Source of the DNA: Plectrocnemia conspersa
Taxonomy: Eukaryota; Arthropoda; Insecta; Trichoptera; Polycentropodidae
Direction: 5' to 3'
DNA length: 64,000 bases
Assembly (NCBI GenBank): GCA_009617715.1
Contig: VTFK01000074.1
Location: 806,001 to 870,000, forward strand
How positions within the stretch are numbered: position 1 is the first letter of the stretch; every line of letters starts with the position of its first letter. The notes beneath the pieces were generated by a model, which had not been told where the DNA came from, did no database searches, and saw only the letters and a program-made list of their open reading frames with translations. The position numbers and the translations under genes are program-made. Below, piece after piece: positions 26,447 through 41,000 of this stretch.

Positions 26447-26499
26447 CATCTGTTTTTTTTTGTATTTTTCAATAAATTATATATTTTGTAAAAAAATTT

Positions 26500-29400
26500 T
26501 TTTATTTATTATTTATATTATTTATGATTAGAATTGTAATATGGTGTCTTTATAATTCTGTAAATATTATATCGTTAAACCGCGAAAAATATAATTAAAT
26601 AATAAAAAAAAATACTCATAGAATTGCCAGCATGCATAAACTTAAATATTTAGTGTCTTGTGATGGCAACATTGCGTTTGACGTCCGGAACTCGCTTATA
26701 AATGAATGACGAAAAAAATGACCAACGTCACTCTCGCTTTCGACGGTCACTTCTAAACTATTTTTAATATCTACGCTTTCATAAATAGTCGCAAACAATT
26801 TTTATTTCTGGTCACTTTGAATTCTCATTTATTCTCCCCATTCCACTCCATCTCTCCTTTCATTTTTAATTTACTTTCTAATTGAATATTCGGACCTAAG
26901 CCTGCGTATCGCGGCCATTGTCTATCGAAATGCGTTTAACAGATAAAACCTTTTGTTACCACAACTGGGTTTTGCGATTAAATAATTTAAATAAAAAACG
27001 CTAGCCAGTTATCACAGCTTTGCGTTTATCCTCGTTTGGCCTAAATAGTTTTTTACCGGCCATGTTTATCTTAACGACAGTTAAATATTAATTGTCATTC
27101 ATTTCCGCGTTAAAAACTGCGCACTTTATGCTTTACAGAATGTGACAATTAAACTGATTTATGTAATCAGTTTGTTTATCAGGTGAAGGAAATACTAATT
27201 TCACCTTAAAGTGACGGAACATACTGGATACTTCATAATCCTTACATAATAATTTTGTATAGATCAATGAAATGATTTAAAGTTATTTCAAGTCTTTTCT
27301 TTATTTTAAACAGATTCCATTAGAATATATAAAATATATGCAGTAACGTTTCTAAGATGTTCGCATTTTTTCAAGCATACATATCTTGCTTAGCTGCCAA
27401 TTAATTATTTAATAGAAAATTTAAATATAGAGGAATTTATATACTACTCAATGAATTATAAGGATTATTGGGATTCGAATCTTTAGAGCCGCGTCGACGT
27501 GTTTAACTAAGAAAGCATTTATTTAAGCGCCTTGAACTTTTTTTAAGACCTACGCATTTGTGTATCTATATAATCAATAAATATATTGTAGAACTCGATT
27601 TTATTATTGAATCAGTAAATTAGCTTCGGACCTATCGTACTATAAAAAAACACAGTTAATCCAAAAATAGTACGAATTTACTTTAATGGATTTATCGAGG
27701 TTTGTAAAGTTATTCTTCACTTATACATATATTCTTATTGTATAGATTCAATTGTCGGAAACGTTTAGTATTATTGTTAAGTTTTTCTTTGTATAAAAGA
27801 ACCAGGAAATGTGACTCAATTAGAATCGTCGTTTTTGTCACTTGAGTGGTTTTTTAGTCATTATAATATCGACATTTTGTTACGATGATCACACTGGCGT
27901 GTCTTATCCCTTTAATTTTTTTGTGCTAAATCATTAGCTCGTTTCATTGTTTTAGTTTTTTTAGATTAGTGCCTAATCAATCATAACATTATTAAGATTA
28001 TTTATTTTTTCTAGCAAAGTATATATATCAAGCAATGGTGTGGACTCAATCATATTTAATTTAAATGGATATCAGTCGGGCTACTATTAAATGCGCATCT
28101 AATAATAATATCTTGGGATCTAGAAATTGTGTGATTCATGAACAATGATTCATGTAACGATTTATTAAATCAATTCCATAGAAGTCTCGCGCCTGCTGTC
28201 TTTTTCGGCACCCAACGCACGCAGCTAAATGCGTTTTTAATAAACTGCTTAAATGAACTTATCAGTTTTATTTTTGCATGGAAGAGACATGATACTGAAC
28301 AAACCCTGCGCTTATCTCGATTCGGAATTGACACTGTGATTTTAAATACATATTGCTATGACTAAGTTTGATAAAACTTCAGCGGAAATAGCTTTTTTCA
28401 ATATTATAGTCTTATAATACACTTATATACTGTTATTATATAAGAATAAAATCATTCTTTAAGGTTCACCCTGTATATCCGTGTTTACGTTTTTAACGAG
28501 TCTTTTTATTTTATCGTACCTATTTTTTTGACAAGTCAGGGTCAATTTACAAATGTCAGTCGCTCTTTCTGAGCATATATAAATTCATTACTATTTTACG
28601 CCGCCATAGCTTCTGTCAATGTTTGTCCATGAGCGAAAGCTTCAAATCCCGCCGCAGTTTACTTATGAATCGATTTCGATATTTTATTTTTTATGCATAT
28701 ATAGCAAACGCCATATTTGTAGACCAAACTAAAATATAAATGGTCGAATTCGAATTTATTTAGAGGCCGCGGCAAGTTCGTGAAATTCTTATATACTCAA
28801 GGTTTACTCCATCGGACCGGACAGAGAACTAAGTCGGTGTATATTAGTGTCAGACCCTCAATTTTATTTCCTTTAAAACATAATTATTTCAAATGTATGC
28901 AATATGTACAATACTTTTGCACACTGGACATAGACGTGGATTTATAATACATGTTTGCTTATTAGGTTTGACTAACATACATCTTCAGTTATGTTCTTAT
29001 ATATATCAAGGATTGTCAAACATTTTAGAATTTGGGTTAAATTGATGTTTAAAAAAATGTGATATTTTTTAGCTTGTTTTATAATGTCTATATTTATGGT
29101 TTATCTTTTGTCTGATGCAGTTATAATTATATTTTGTAATATATTTTACGCCACATGTAATATTAAATATGCGATGCACGCAAAAGTTAGTTCTTACCAT
29201 TTCTTGATTCTAAACGCATATTCGTTGCTTTTTTTTCGGCTTTTCATACTTATCAACCCGAGAGTTACATAAGATCGTGGTCTACGTTTTGGCCAACCCT
29301 TGCTATCTATATATATACAACATATGTACATAGTATGTAGCTTTAGAGCTTAGGGTATATTATTTATGATCCCAAAGTCAATACGAAGTTTGCGATAGTT

Positions 29401-32400
29401 TGCGAATCGGTCAAATTTATTATAAATTCTAGTATCGTGTCCGTTAAAATATCAACTAAAAATATATAATTATCTCCGCTATAAATAACTCGAACTCAAT
29501 TATGGCGCAGGGGCTATTAAAAATGCATGTCATAAGCAAGGTATACAATTTTAGATTTTTAGTAGTATTATATTTATTATAATTATACACCAGACATTTT
29601 TTGTCACATATCTGAATATCAAATTTTGTATAATTAAATTAATAAACTCCTAGTAGTGAGATATAAATTAATTCATTTACAAGTCACAAGTGTTTGCATT
29701 TCGAATTGAATCTTCTTATTTCCGTGCGACTTAAGTCCCTGCAAAAATGCCGTTTTATTAGTGCTTCGAAGGACCAGTGAAACTTTTGAATGTATATTGA
29801 AATAATTTATTTTGCCCTTTCTACGTGCTTTTTTAATAATCATTAAATGCAAACTAATGAAGTTGATTGTTGTGTTTTGAATGTAAGACAATGAAAAAGA
29901 GGAGCTTGCTTGTGTCGTTATTTGCTGTGTTTAAACGATAAGCTTCAAGATGTTGTCTTTTCGTTCTATTTCTGTAATTTATTGCTATGTCAGATAATTA
30001 AAAAATCCTCGCATATCTACAATACGTTCCTGAAAAGTATGCGACATGTACATTCATGTCAAATAAAAAAATGGCAAAACATATTCTGTGGAACAAATTA
30101 AATCACAAGAACAATATTTATAAAGCCTTCTAATAATATAAAAATCAGCCTACTAGAGCAGACGATCTACAATTCTGATTCTGATACAATTCGATCTACA
30201 ATATGATTGATTATGGGCATTAAGCTATTATAGCTTACCACCCCTAAGCATACATTTCGGGTGTTGATGCCAAGATGTGTAACTTTTTGAGACAGCTAGA
30301 CGCCATGAGAGCTGTTTTATATATATACCATATATAAAACGCCAGGAAATATATTACAATTCAAAGCATTTTTTATTTTAATGCAAAATTTAAAATATTT
30401 ATTTAAAAATCTATTAATTTGAGTTGTGACGCTCTCATTTCAAGTCCACGATATTTTGATACTTAAACAATGTTTCCTGACCTACTCTTGTTACTTCTTT
30501 TAAGGCAATAAAAAAAAAACAATACATCTTCTGTAGCAGATTGATTGAGATTTGACTGGCAGTGGGCGTTTTCCCATAGCAAACATTACATCATTGGCTT
30601 ACATTTGTCCGTGAACTGTTCTTGTTTATTGTTGATCGTTGCAGCGTACACAGAATATACTGAATGGTTGTACGTGTTTTAAAAAAAAATAAACACCTAA
30701 AAGACCTTGGAATTCTAGGGAACACCACATGGGAAATTAAAAAATTAGATAAAAAACATGTCAATCGTTGTTGCGTGATGCAGTACTATCTCTAGAGAGG
30801 CTGAGGAGCGTTTTTATATTTATGTATAAAAAAAAACTGGCACTAGCTTAAATTATGGCATAAAAATTTGCTTGACATAATAATTTTATTTATTTATGAT
30901 TTGTGGATTTTTTTATATGCGGCCCTTTTTCTATCATCCCAAAAACAGCTGAAATTAGTATAACAATCTAGTTATATTATTTTACTGGTAAATATCTCAT
31001 TGTATGAAATGAACGTCTTAGTTCAGGTTCCATCACCTGTCACTGTGATGTAGGGGTCTTACTTTGTAAGAGCGGTTACGCAGTAAATGTATAAGTGAAT
31101 GCATTAGATTATATATTCAAAGGATACTAATTATTGTTATTAATTCTAATATCCCATTATATTTAGATTTGTAATGTTTAATCAGATTATATAAAAAAAT
31201 AATTATGTGATATTATATTGCTCCATAATAATAAAATAATTAATTTGTAATAAAAAACTATTTTTTCCATAATCTATTAGCTTATTATGTAGTTGATCGC
31301 TTAACTAGTAATTTATTAGGGGCGGTCGTTTATGGTATTTATTATTGAAGGGCTGCTTAATGCTAAACTGAGCAGTTAACGTTAACACACCTGTATAAAT
31401 AATTAAACCATGTGAAAAACGCGAACGTCTCACCGGCCCACATCCACTGAGTGAGGTTGAGGTCGATTGCGCTCATTGTTTTATCATAACTATACTGTAT
31501 TGCGTTTATATATTATTATAGCTTTTTTACAAAAAATCATTCATTCAAGTTCAATTGAGCGTTTATTGTTTTGTTGTACATTATTGGTATTTTTTTATCT
31601 GTAAGAAACAACTTTATAAACGTTGGATCTGTTCTTTTTCAAATGCAAATTTCAGATTTTTTGCCACTAAATATAGTCACACAAGAATTGACGTTTTGCA
31701 TGTTATTGCAAAATTATTATTATGATTGTCTCGCTATTGTGTTTCCAGTTGTTTGTACGCCATTTGCGTATTTTGTTGATTGTTTATATCATATTGTATC
31801 GATGGCCTTACGTGTATATTTGCTGGACCCTTTTGGTGAAAAGTATTCAATATTTTATAATGCCACTTTTCTCCCACCATTCTTATATATAAATATGTTA
31901 CAAAATATTACAGATGAAAGTAGTGCAAGTAATAAAAATTAATCGTCTCATTGCAATTTGACAATTAAAAACATGAAAGTAACTATTTTTTATCAAAGAG
32001 TGTGGCGTAGAATAAAGCGTAGTATTTGACGGAGCAGGTTCTCTGGTGACAAGAGAGACTAGGCGCAGTGGCGCAGATGTTTTTTAGTAATACTTTAAAT
32101 TAGGGGTCCCCAATATTTTTAAAAACAGGATCGGATCAAAACTTTAAAATCGGGCAGATATAAAAATCTCATACCAAAACTAAACGTACACATTTATGTA
32201 TATGGTAACTATGTACAGAACAAAAATATGTACAGCAATTAGAATTTTTTATCAAATTTTTAATTAACATTAAAATATTATATAGGAAAAAAACATTATT
32301 GTGAAGAGTGCTCTAGTATCCCTGAACTATATTTTTTTAACATTGAAGTTTAAATTTGTTCCAATTTGAAAAAAAATCAGATACAGATCGGTAATGTGCG

Positions 32401-33441
32401 TTTGGTTTTTGATTTGAAAACGTTTAGATGACAGGCTGCAACTTATCGTCATAAAAGTCCAGTAAGAAAACAGATCCAATTACATCCCCAGATCGTTGTA
32501 ACTGGCCGTGGCAGTAATAAGTGGGTGAGCACTAAGTCTCCCCCACGGAAAAACAAGTACCATTTCAAATTTAGAATATTACTTTAATAAAAAAAAATCT
32601 TTGTTGTAGTCCCCAGGATTCAAAATTTTGAGTTGATCTAAAACATAAATAAATGAATCAAATGAATGAAACAAAATAATTAAAAATACCAGCGTATTGA
32701 GAAATAGATGGCTACTGTCATATGAGAGTTGGAAATTGCGAATGTCCCCGTAGAAATCGGTATGAAAAACCGCCAAATGGGAGAGAAGGCCAATTTAGGA
32801 CTGTTTAAGTCCGTCTTCTGTACTATTACGTATAACAATATTTTTTGATGCGCAAAGCAATGAGTATTATAATTTATGAATAAATAATGGTTAACTTTTT
32901 GTGTTAGAGTGATTTATGAAAATGGCTTTCGAAAGCCTGCGTGTCTATTGTAAGCAAACTCTTGAGTAAAGCTTTCTAGAGCTTTCTCTATAACACAAAA
33001 CAAAATAATAATGTAATTTACATAAGTTTGTGGATGAATAACGTTTTATGATTAAATACAATACATAATACTGCTGTGTAAATATCAACAACCAGCTAGA
33101 TATTATTGTAATGAAAAGGAAATGTTTTCTGACTAGTGTAATACATTTTCGCTTACTTTAAAATATTCTCAGTGTGCGGTCAATTGAACAACAAACATTT
33201 ATCAACGTGTCTTAATTGATTTTTATTCAGCATGACATTTTTTTCACAGAAAATGGCAGTGAATTGCAGAAAAAATTAATTGCAGTAAAATGCATCTCAT
33301 TATTTTATTCGATTACAATTTAACTACATTTTAAAGGTTGTAGTAATAATTATATTTGATAATCCCAAAGTGTAATAATGTGCTTAGCAACATGAGACAT
33401 TTGAAAACGTTCCGCTAAAAATGTCTTATAGCTTTATCCAA
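26500..33441. other. Gene-free stretch
   Basis: AT-rich DNA that may be intron or upstream region of ATP10. It includes an open frame at 31559-31942 of uncertain meaning and a palindromic GTTTTATATAT / ATATATAAAAC at 30312-30338. No ATP10 N-terminal exon was identified. Confidence 0.
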
Positions 33442-33551
33442 TGATATTATTATCATTGAGTAGCACTTTTTAGTAGTGTATTATAATGTATTATTTTGCA
33501 TTAAAACTAACGATTAAACGAATATTGTACTACTCAATGATAATAATATCA
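33442..33551. repeat. Exact 22-bp inverted repeat
   Basis: The arms 33442-33463 and 33530-33551 are exact reverse complements (core GATATTATTATCATTGAGTA). They are separated by 66 bp, so the strand could fold into a long hairpin. MITE-like or a chance AT palindrome. Confidence 0.
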
Positions 33552-34824
33552 CTAGATGATGCTCAAAGACAACCTGTTTAACATTAGGTGGTTATCAATT
33601 TTTAACTACAGTATATAAAACCATGCAAAACATTTTATAACTTAAGTTTTTGCTATTTTTTATATAATTCTTTACTATATATGATACAATAATAACGTTC
33701 AAGTACATATATAAAAGCGTAGCTATATGTGCATATTTTAGTTAAAAAACTTTGTATTTATTTCAAGGCCTTTTATTATCTATATTGTATAATCTATGTA
33801 CAATATTCAGAACTGAGCATTAAGTTGTTATTAATATTTTAATGTCAATGTCAGCTGCAGTCGAGCAAAATCAATTTAACTGCATGCAGCATTATTTTTT
33901 TATTGCAAATTGTTCTTTGAAATAGATTTTAGAAATTTTATAATATTTCATGAGTGTCCTCTTCAATTGCTGTGATTGATTCTCGCGACGCATACTTGAC
34001 ACCAATAGACCTCTGCTTCAGGTGCTCTCAATCTTTACCATATTTGTGTAGAAAAATATTAGAGTTTCACATTCAAATATGTTCAAATATCATAATATTT
34101 GGAAATCTGAGGTCCTGAAAAAATATACAATCAATAAAAATACTTATTCCACATCAATGAAACTTAATGACTTTGACCTTATATTCTTATCTGATCTATG
34201 GAAGTTCAAGGCGAACGGACACGAACATTGTTTATTTTGCTTTATCAGTACTTTCACGCTTTCGAATACCAAGGACGATCGCTATCCTTTTGGGACAATG
34301 TTACTGATTGATATTCTCTGGTTTATGTTTTTATGAATAATTCTAATGCCTAGTATAATTTGATGAATAGTAAAAACTATTAATCTTCATGACTAATGTA
34401 TTATTGCCTTACCTAGACAATCTCTCTCTTTCAATCTTTAATAGCTTATTTGGCATTGTGTTGAGATCTCAAAACAATTTTGCAAATATCATATTTCTTT
34501 TACAATTTTAAAGCTGTACACTTAAAGTTTTTGATTTGCAATTTGATAATACTAAACTTTGTTACAAGTTATGATAAATTTATACAATAATCAATTTGCT
34601 TGTACATATGCATTTAATAAATAGTTCAACATTGAAATCAATGAGCTGCTTATAAATTCCATGAATGAACTGCCAAATGTGAATAATATATGAAGTTTGC
34701 ACGAAACACGTTAGCGTGAATAATTTAACGCCTTCCAATATGTTTGAGTCAATTTAAGATTGAAATATTATTAAAATATCATCAGAATCACGAAAGCTAC
34801 AATTGAAATTTTGTTTCGTTTCAG
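33552..34824. other. Sequence upstream of first visible ATP10 exon
   Basis: AT-rich intron ending in the pyrimidine-rich acceptor before 34825. No exon recognised here. Confidence 0.
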
Positions 34825-35029
34825 CTCCCACGGCAGATACAAAAAAGTTTTGTGGAAAAACGTTCGAGTCGGAGATCTGGTGCATTTATCCAACAATGAA
34901 GTCGTTCCGGCCGATATAGTGCTACTCAGATCTTCGGATCCTAGTGGCATATGCTACTTGGACACTTGCAACTTGGACGGAGAGTCCAACTTAAAACCGA
35001 GACAAGTAGCAAGCGGTTTTCATGATAAG
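34825..35029 (+). CDS. ATP10: ATP10 exon a: actuator domain
   Basis: Acceptor TTTCAG at 34819-34824 and donor GTATGC at 35030. The exon begins with the last base of a split codon, so a coding exon must exist upstream. It encodes [10 protein letters not shown], then [20 protein letters not shown] and LDGESNLK, the actuator (A) domain that dephosphorylates the pump. It ends in phase 0. Confidence 0.
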
Positions 35030-38000
35030 GTATGCAAATCAGTATATTATAAAATTTTACTCTACTCTTTAATTACTACAGTTATGGAAGTTCTTAAAAA
35101 TACTAATAATAATCTGATCATACTCACAGTCAATAAAGGTAATAGGATCTTGAACACTATAGTTATCTATGATTCTCTATAAAATTTTCTTATTAATCTA
35201 TAATGGTTTCATATTCAAGACTAATAATTCTTACTTGAATTAAAATACTGTATAAATTAAACTTACTATGTTATGTTGAATCTAATGATGTTATTTAATT
35301 TTCAGCAAACAACGTTCACAGCAGAAAAGTTTGTAAGCTTAGTAGAAGTAGACACTCCATCAACGAAAATATATAGATTTCACGGAGCTCTCGTACATCC
35401 AAATGGCAAACGTGTTACTCTCAACTCGGACAATCTGCTTTTGAGAGAATGCCGAATCAAGAATACAGATTATATAGAAGGAATAGTAGTTTATGCAGGT
35501 ACTAAAAAATATATTATACTGTCTTTCGTACTTAGTTATCATTCGCTTAAATCAAAATTAAATAAAAAATATCAACAATTGACTCACTGGAGAGTTGCTG
35601 GCGTTTAAGTGGTTAATCAATCGCTTTTCAACCTATTTTCTTAGCCTTCACGTGTTTGGTTCAAAGACTTTTTTCTCTTTTTCTTTTAACATTATCATGC
35701 ATTCTATAAAAATAGTTTTCAATACATCTAATAGACAACCGAGATGTTAGAGTTGTAAAAAGTATTTTATTCATCATATTATTTGTAATTTAAAGGTCAC
35801 GAGACTAAAGCGATGCTCAACAACGGCGGACCAAGATATAAGCGATCTCGACTTGAAGCACAGATGAACATGGATGTGATATGGTGTGTTTTGATGCTGT
35901 TGGTCTTGTGCTGCTTAGGAGCAGTTGGCTGCAAGCTGTGGTACGATCAGTACGCCCCAGCTCGTCCGACCACTCTATTAGATGGCTCGCTGAACAATGT
36001 CACAAGACGGTTACCGCCATTCATACCGTATGCGAAAGACCCTATCTATGAAGGCCTACTAAGTTTTTGGATATTCATCATCGTGTTACAAGTAAGTTTC
36101 TATATTTCCATTATAAAACATCATTCAAGATCTAAATATTGATTTTTTTTTAGGTCATGATTCCGTTGTCTTTGTATGTCACCATCGAAGTGACAAAAAT
36201 TGCTCAAATATATCATATCCACAACAACGTAGATCTATACGATTCCGCTACCAATAAACGGATTGAATGCCGAGCTCTCAATATCACTGAAGAGTTAGGT
36301 CAAGTCGAGTACATCTTTAGCGATAAAACTGGAACGTTGACTGAAAATAAAATGGTGTTTCGGAGATGTACAATAGGCGGCGTCGATTATAACCACCCAG
36401 CATCTGAAAAAACTCACCCGATGGGATCACCAGTAAATTCATCTTCGGAAGCTTCGACCCCGATAGCCGCCAATCCTCAACTTTTAGAAGAGCTATCCTG
36501 CGATAACATGTCAGAAGGAAGTCACGCTCAGTGCGTCAGAGAGTTTTTATTGGTGTTGGCTTTGTGCAATACTGTGATTGTTAGTCGTAAGCCTCATCAC
36601 GACAACATGGACGCTAGTGGCATTGTGGAACCGATGCCTATATTGAAAACACCTAAATTTGTAGCAAACGGTACTAAAATAAAGACAAAACAACTGCCGC
36701 TAACGACCGAAAAGTATTCTAGATTAGCCGAATCGAGATCCGTAACGCCATCGCCGCCGCCGTCTACCCTTCCGTCTCCAAGACCGCAGACGGGATTACC
36801 GCCGATACCGCCGTCTCCACCAGAAAGGCCGAAATTCTTACAAATTCCGTACTTGAACATCTTTAATCGAGATCGGAAGTTAGAAAATGGTTCTCCCGGT
36901 TCCGCGGCGATCGGTGATACGACTCCGACGTCTTCGAAACCTATTTTGGAAGCGGAAAGCCCTGATGAACTAGCTCTAGTAGAAGCTGCAATGGCTTACG
37001 GTTGTAGATTAGAAAAACGATCGCCTAGAGAAGTGATCATTAGCATAGACGGTGAATTTGTGCATGTTCCTATTTTGAACATTCTTCCGTTCGATTCGAC
37101 GAGAAAGTGCATGTCGGTTATTATACGTCTATCGAACGCTCATAACGTGACGGTATATTGCAAAGGTGCCGATACAACGATATTTACGTCTTTGGCTCAC
37201 TCTCCCGAAGGGTCGGCTGAGAGAGCCGCTTTGATGAGAACGCAACAGCAGTTGGATATGTACGGCCGTCAAGGTTTGAGAACGTTAGTGATGGCTAAGA
37301 GGACTATGCCATATCAGCAATACGAAGAATGGTTGGCCGATCTCAAGCATGCGGAATTGTCTTTAGATAGTAGAGAACGTAAGATAAGGGAGTGTTATTC
37401 TAGATTAGAAACGGAGCTAGTTTTAATAGGCGCTACTGGAATTGAAGATAGGCTGCAAGAAGGGGTGCCGGAGACGATAAACGCTTTGATTGAAGCAGGA
37501 ATCGTGATTTGGGTGCTGACTGGGGACAAACCGGAGACAGCTATAAATGTAGCATATTCGGCTAAACTGTTTTCACCACAAGCTGAATTACTTAAACTAA
37601 TGTCACGGAACAAGGATCAAGCGGAATCAACAATTAGGTATTATGACTATTTTTTACCTTTTTCTTATACTAACTGCCGCTCTGATTGTGCCGCTCATTT
37701 CACAGGAAATTATTTGAAGAGATATGTGCATTTAAATAAATACTTTGTTCCATAAAACGGATTTTATTCATTTACGTAAAGCTAATCTTCGGAATTTTCC
37801 TTTGGAAAAGAACTCGTTGTAGAGAGATATTCATGGGGTGTTCACTATTATGACCAATCTGTACAGCAGTAATGCATAAACATTCGTTTAATGGAAAAAT
37901 TATTTTATATATTGCTCATTTAAATTGTCCTCTAAAAAAATGTGTTTTTACGAGTAAATGTTCTAAAACAATTTTTTTTGTTTATTTATTATTTACTTTA

Positions 38001-41000
38001 AAAAAGTGAAAAGAAAATTATATCGGTTTTGGGAAAAATTTTTGAAAAACATTTCAGGCATGAAGTGGTTAATAAAATATAAATATTAAAAAATGTTTAA
38101 TTGAAATAACATCCCTGATTCTATTCTGCAATGAAAATCTAAAAAAATTATCCCAAAAATATTTAAAAAAAATGTCCACTCAGTGAAATCATATCAGAAT
38201 ACTTTTCACTGGTAGATATATATTTTCACTGGTGAAAATATAATTTATCTGGCAGGTGCTAATAAAATTATATGTTTTTTTTCCATACATAGTAATACAT
38301 ACATTTACATACTTATCATTATTTATTTACATGCATACATACAAATGTTTCAGTAAAGTTATATTTTAACTAGTGAAGCCCAAATAGATTTTCACCAGTA
38401 GATATATATTTCTACTAGCGCAAAAACAATTATCATTTCTCAAAAGTAAAAATTCACGTAAAAAGCAATAAAATCGTGTAAAAACGCTCGGTAATGAGCG
38501 TTTCTACTGCGATGGCACCAGGAAAAGGGATAATTGTTTTTTGCGCTCTCTTATTAGGTAAAATTCGGTTTAGAACATGATTTTTCTTGTATTTTTGTTT
38601 TAAAAAACACCATTGTTTGATTGTCGCTTTCTAGTAATTAATTAAAACTATCGTAAAAATCAAATAATAAGAATAAGAAATCCATTGAAATTTGTACACA
38701 AATATTTTTTGCCAAAGAGAGTAAATTACTTATATTTTATTTATCTGTATAATATCTAAATATTAGTTAAAAAAGCAGAGATAACATTGTATATTTAAAT
38801 AAATGTTTTGTTGATTGTTTTAGATGCTACCTCGACAGCATGGACAATATTGGAGTTAGCGAAGACGGCAACGGTATTGTGATTAACACTTTGCCTCTAA
38901 GACCGACCAAAAGTCGGGCTTTAGTGGTAGACGGGAAGACTCTTACGTTTATATTAGATAAGAAATCAAATTTGACAGGACCATTTTTATCACTAACAAA
39001 GAAATGCACTTCAGTGTTATGTTGTCGAGCCACACCACTCCAAAAAGCCTATATAGTTAAAGTAAGTCAAACGTTTGTTTATGCCAATAACTAAAAAGAC
39101 AGGCATACTGATTAATTTTTGATTATGTAGGTAGTTAAAGAAGAAATGGGAGTCAGAACGTTAGCAATCGGCGACGGTGCTAATGACGTATCAATGATAC
39201 AGACTGCTGATGTCGGGATAGGTATGCTGAATTGAGTTAATTTAGTTTTGATTTGTTAATCTTAATAATAATTGTTTTAGGTATTTCTGGACAAGAAGGA
39301 ATGCAGGCCGTGATGGCATCGGATTTTGCAATATCTAGGTTTAAGTTTTTAGAGCGATTCCTCTTAGTGCACGGTCATTGGTGCTATAATCGACTGGCTA
39401 GGATGATACTATATTTTTTTTATAAAAATGCGGTGAGTTTTTTTGCTTATTCAAATAAAAAATATGATTATGTTTTAATTATATTTATGATTTTCAGACA
39501 TTTGTGTTTCTAATTTATTGGTTCCAATTATACTGCGGCTGGTCGGCGAGCGTGATGGTCGACCAAATATTTCTCATGCTCTATAATTTAATGTTCACGT
39601 CGTTGCCACCACTTGCCATAGGTTTGCATGAGATTTTCTATCTCATCAAAATTATATTTGAAATGAGTGTTTATTATATATTTTTTTTAGGTATTTACGA
39701 TCGATGCGCTCCCGAAGCGTTACTCTTAGAGCGTCCGGGATTATATGCGGTACCTAGATCTGGTAACACTTATCGATCACGCTCATATTGGATTGCAATG
39801 CTCGATGCTCTGTACCAGAGCATAATTTTGTTCTTCGTCGCTTTACATGCTTTATGGGACAGCCCCGTAGACATTTGGCTGTTTGGCATGACAATATCGA
39901 GTTCCTGTATAGTAGTAATGCTCTTGCACGTGGCCATCGAAACTAGAAGCTGGGTGAGTTCAATTATTCACTTCAGTGTGAATTTTATGAATAACTATTA
40001 ATATGTATTTTTATTTCAGACGATTCTGCACGTTTTATCGCTCTTGGGTTCACTAGGCGCTTATTATGGCTTCACCCTTATATACAATACGCTATGTGTT
40101 AATTGCATGGGATTGCCATCTAACTTTTGGGTTATGCATATGGCGTTGGCTACCCCCGAATACTGGTTGATCGTTATATTGAGTGCAGTCATCGCTTTGG
40201 CACCCAGGTAATATTAAAAAAATGGTTATAAAAGCATTATGAAGTGTTTTTTTTTATAAATATTTGTCGACTATAATTTCAGATTGGTATGGCGAGCGTT
40301 GTGTGCTTCACTTTGGCCGGGTGCTTTGGGACGAGCTGTTTTACAGAGGCGGAGAGACAAGAAGATTGCTCGGTTACCACTCGCCGCTCACTATCACAAC
40401 GCTTCTCATTCTACGCACATTTACAGGTTAATTAATATGTCACACTTATAGTATCAATCTCAGACATGACCTATTTATATACGGCTCAAACTTATAGGCT
40501 AATTTAACGGCGATAATATGTATATTACTACAATCACATTGATTCCTAGTGATTTACATTCTCACTTCAAGCGTTACAAAACGACTCGTAATATAATCAT
40601 ACCTTAATTTATGGGCAACAAATTAAATAGTCAGAATTTAAACTTTGGGTCAGAATAAAAATCCAATGGTTAGAATAAAAATATCATATGATCAGAACTG
40701 AAATAATGAATGGTTATAATTATATTATTCAGGGTCAGATTAAATATCAAATGGTTAGAATAAAAATAGTATACGGCCAGAATAAAAATATAGGACGATC
40801 AGAATTAAAATATATAATCATGTGAATTACAAAATAATAATATAACATTAATAAATGTAAATAGTCAATAAATTATTTATTTTATAAATAGCTTCTAAAA
40901 GATCTCTCTCACCTAAACTGTTGTTAGGTGCAAGCGAGCAGTAGCGAGCGAGCATTGGCCAGAACAGTGAACACCCTACGAATAACTCTTAAATAATCTA

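Noticed and set aside
28138..28365. Open frame containing LLNQFHR, resembling the P4-ATPase EQFHR motif
   Set aside because: Sequence after the motif (SLAPAVFFGTQRT) does not match M1 of any P4-ATPase and no splice sites fit; treated as coincidence.
39504..40001. One continuous 165-codon frame instead of two ATP10 exons
   Set aside because: Its middle (39622-39690) is an AT-rich intron with GT and TTTTTTTTAG; splicing restores the conserved [14 protein letters not shown] junction.
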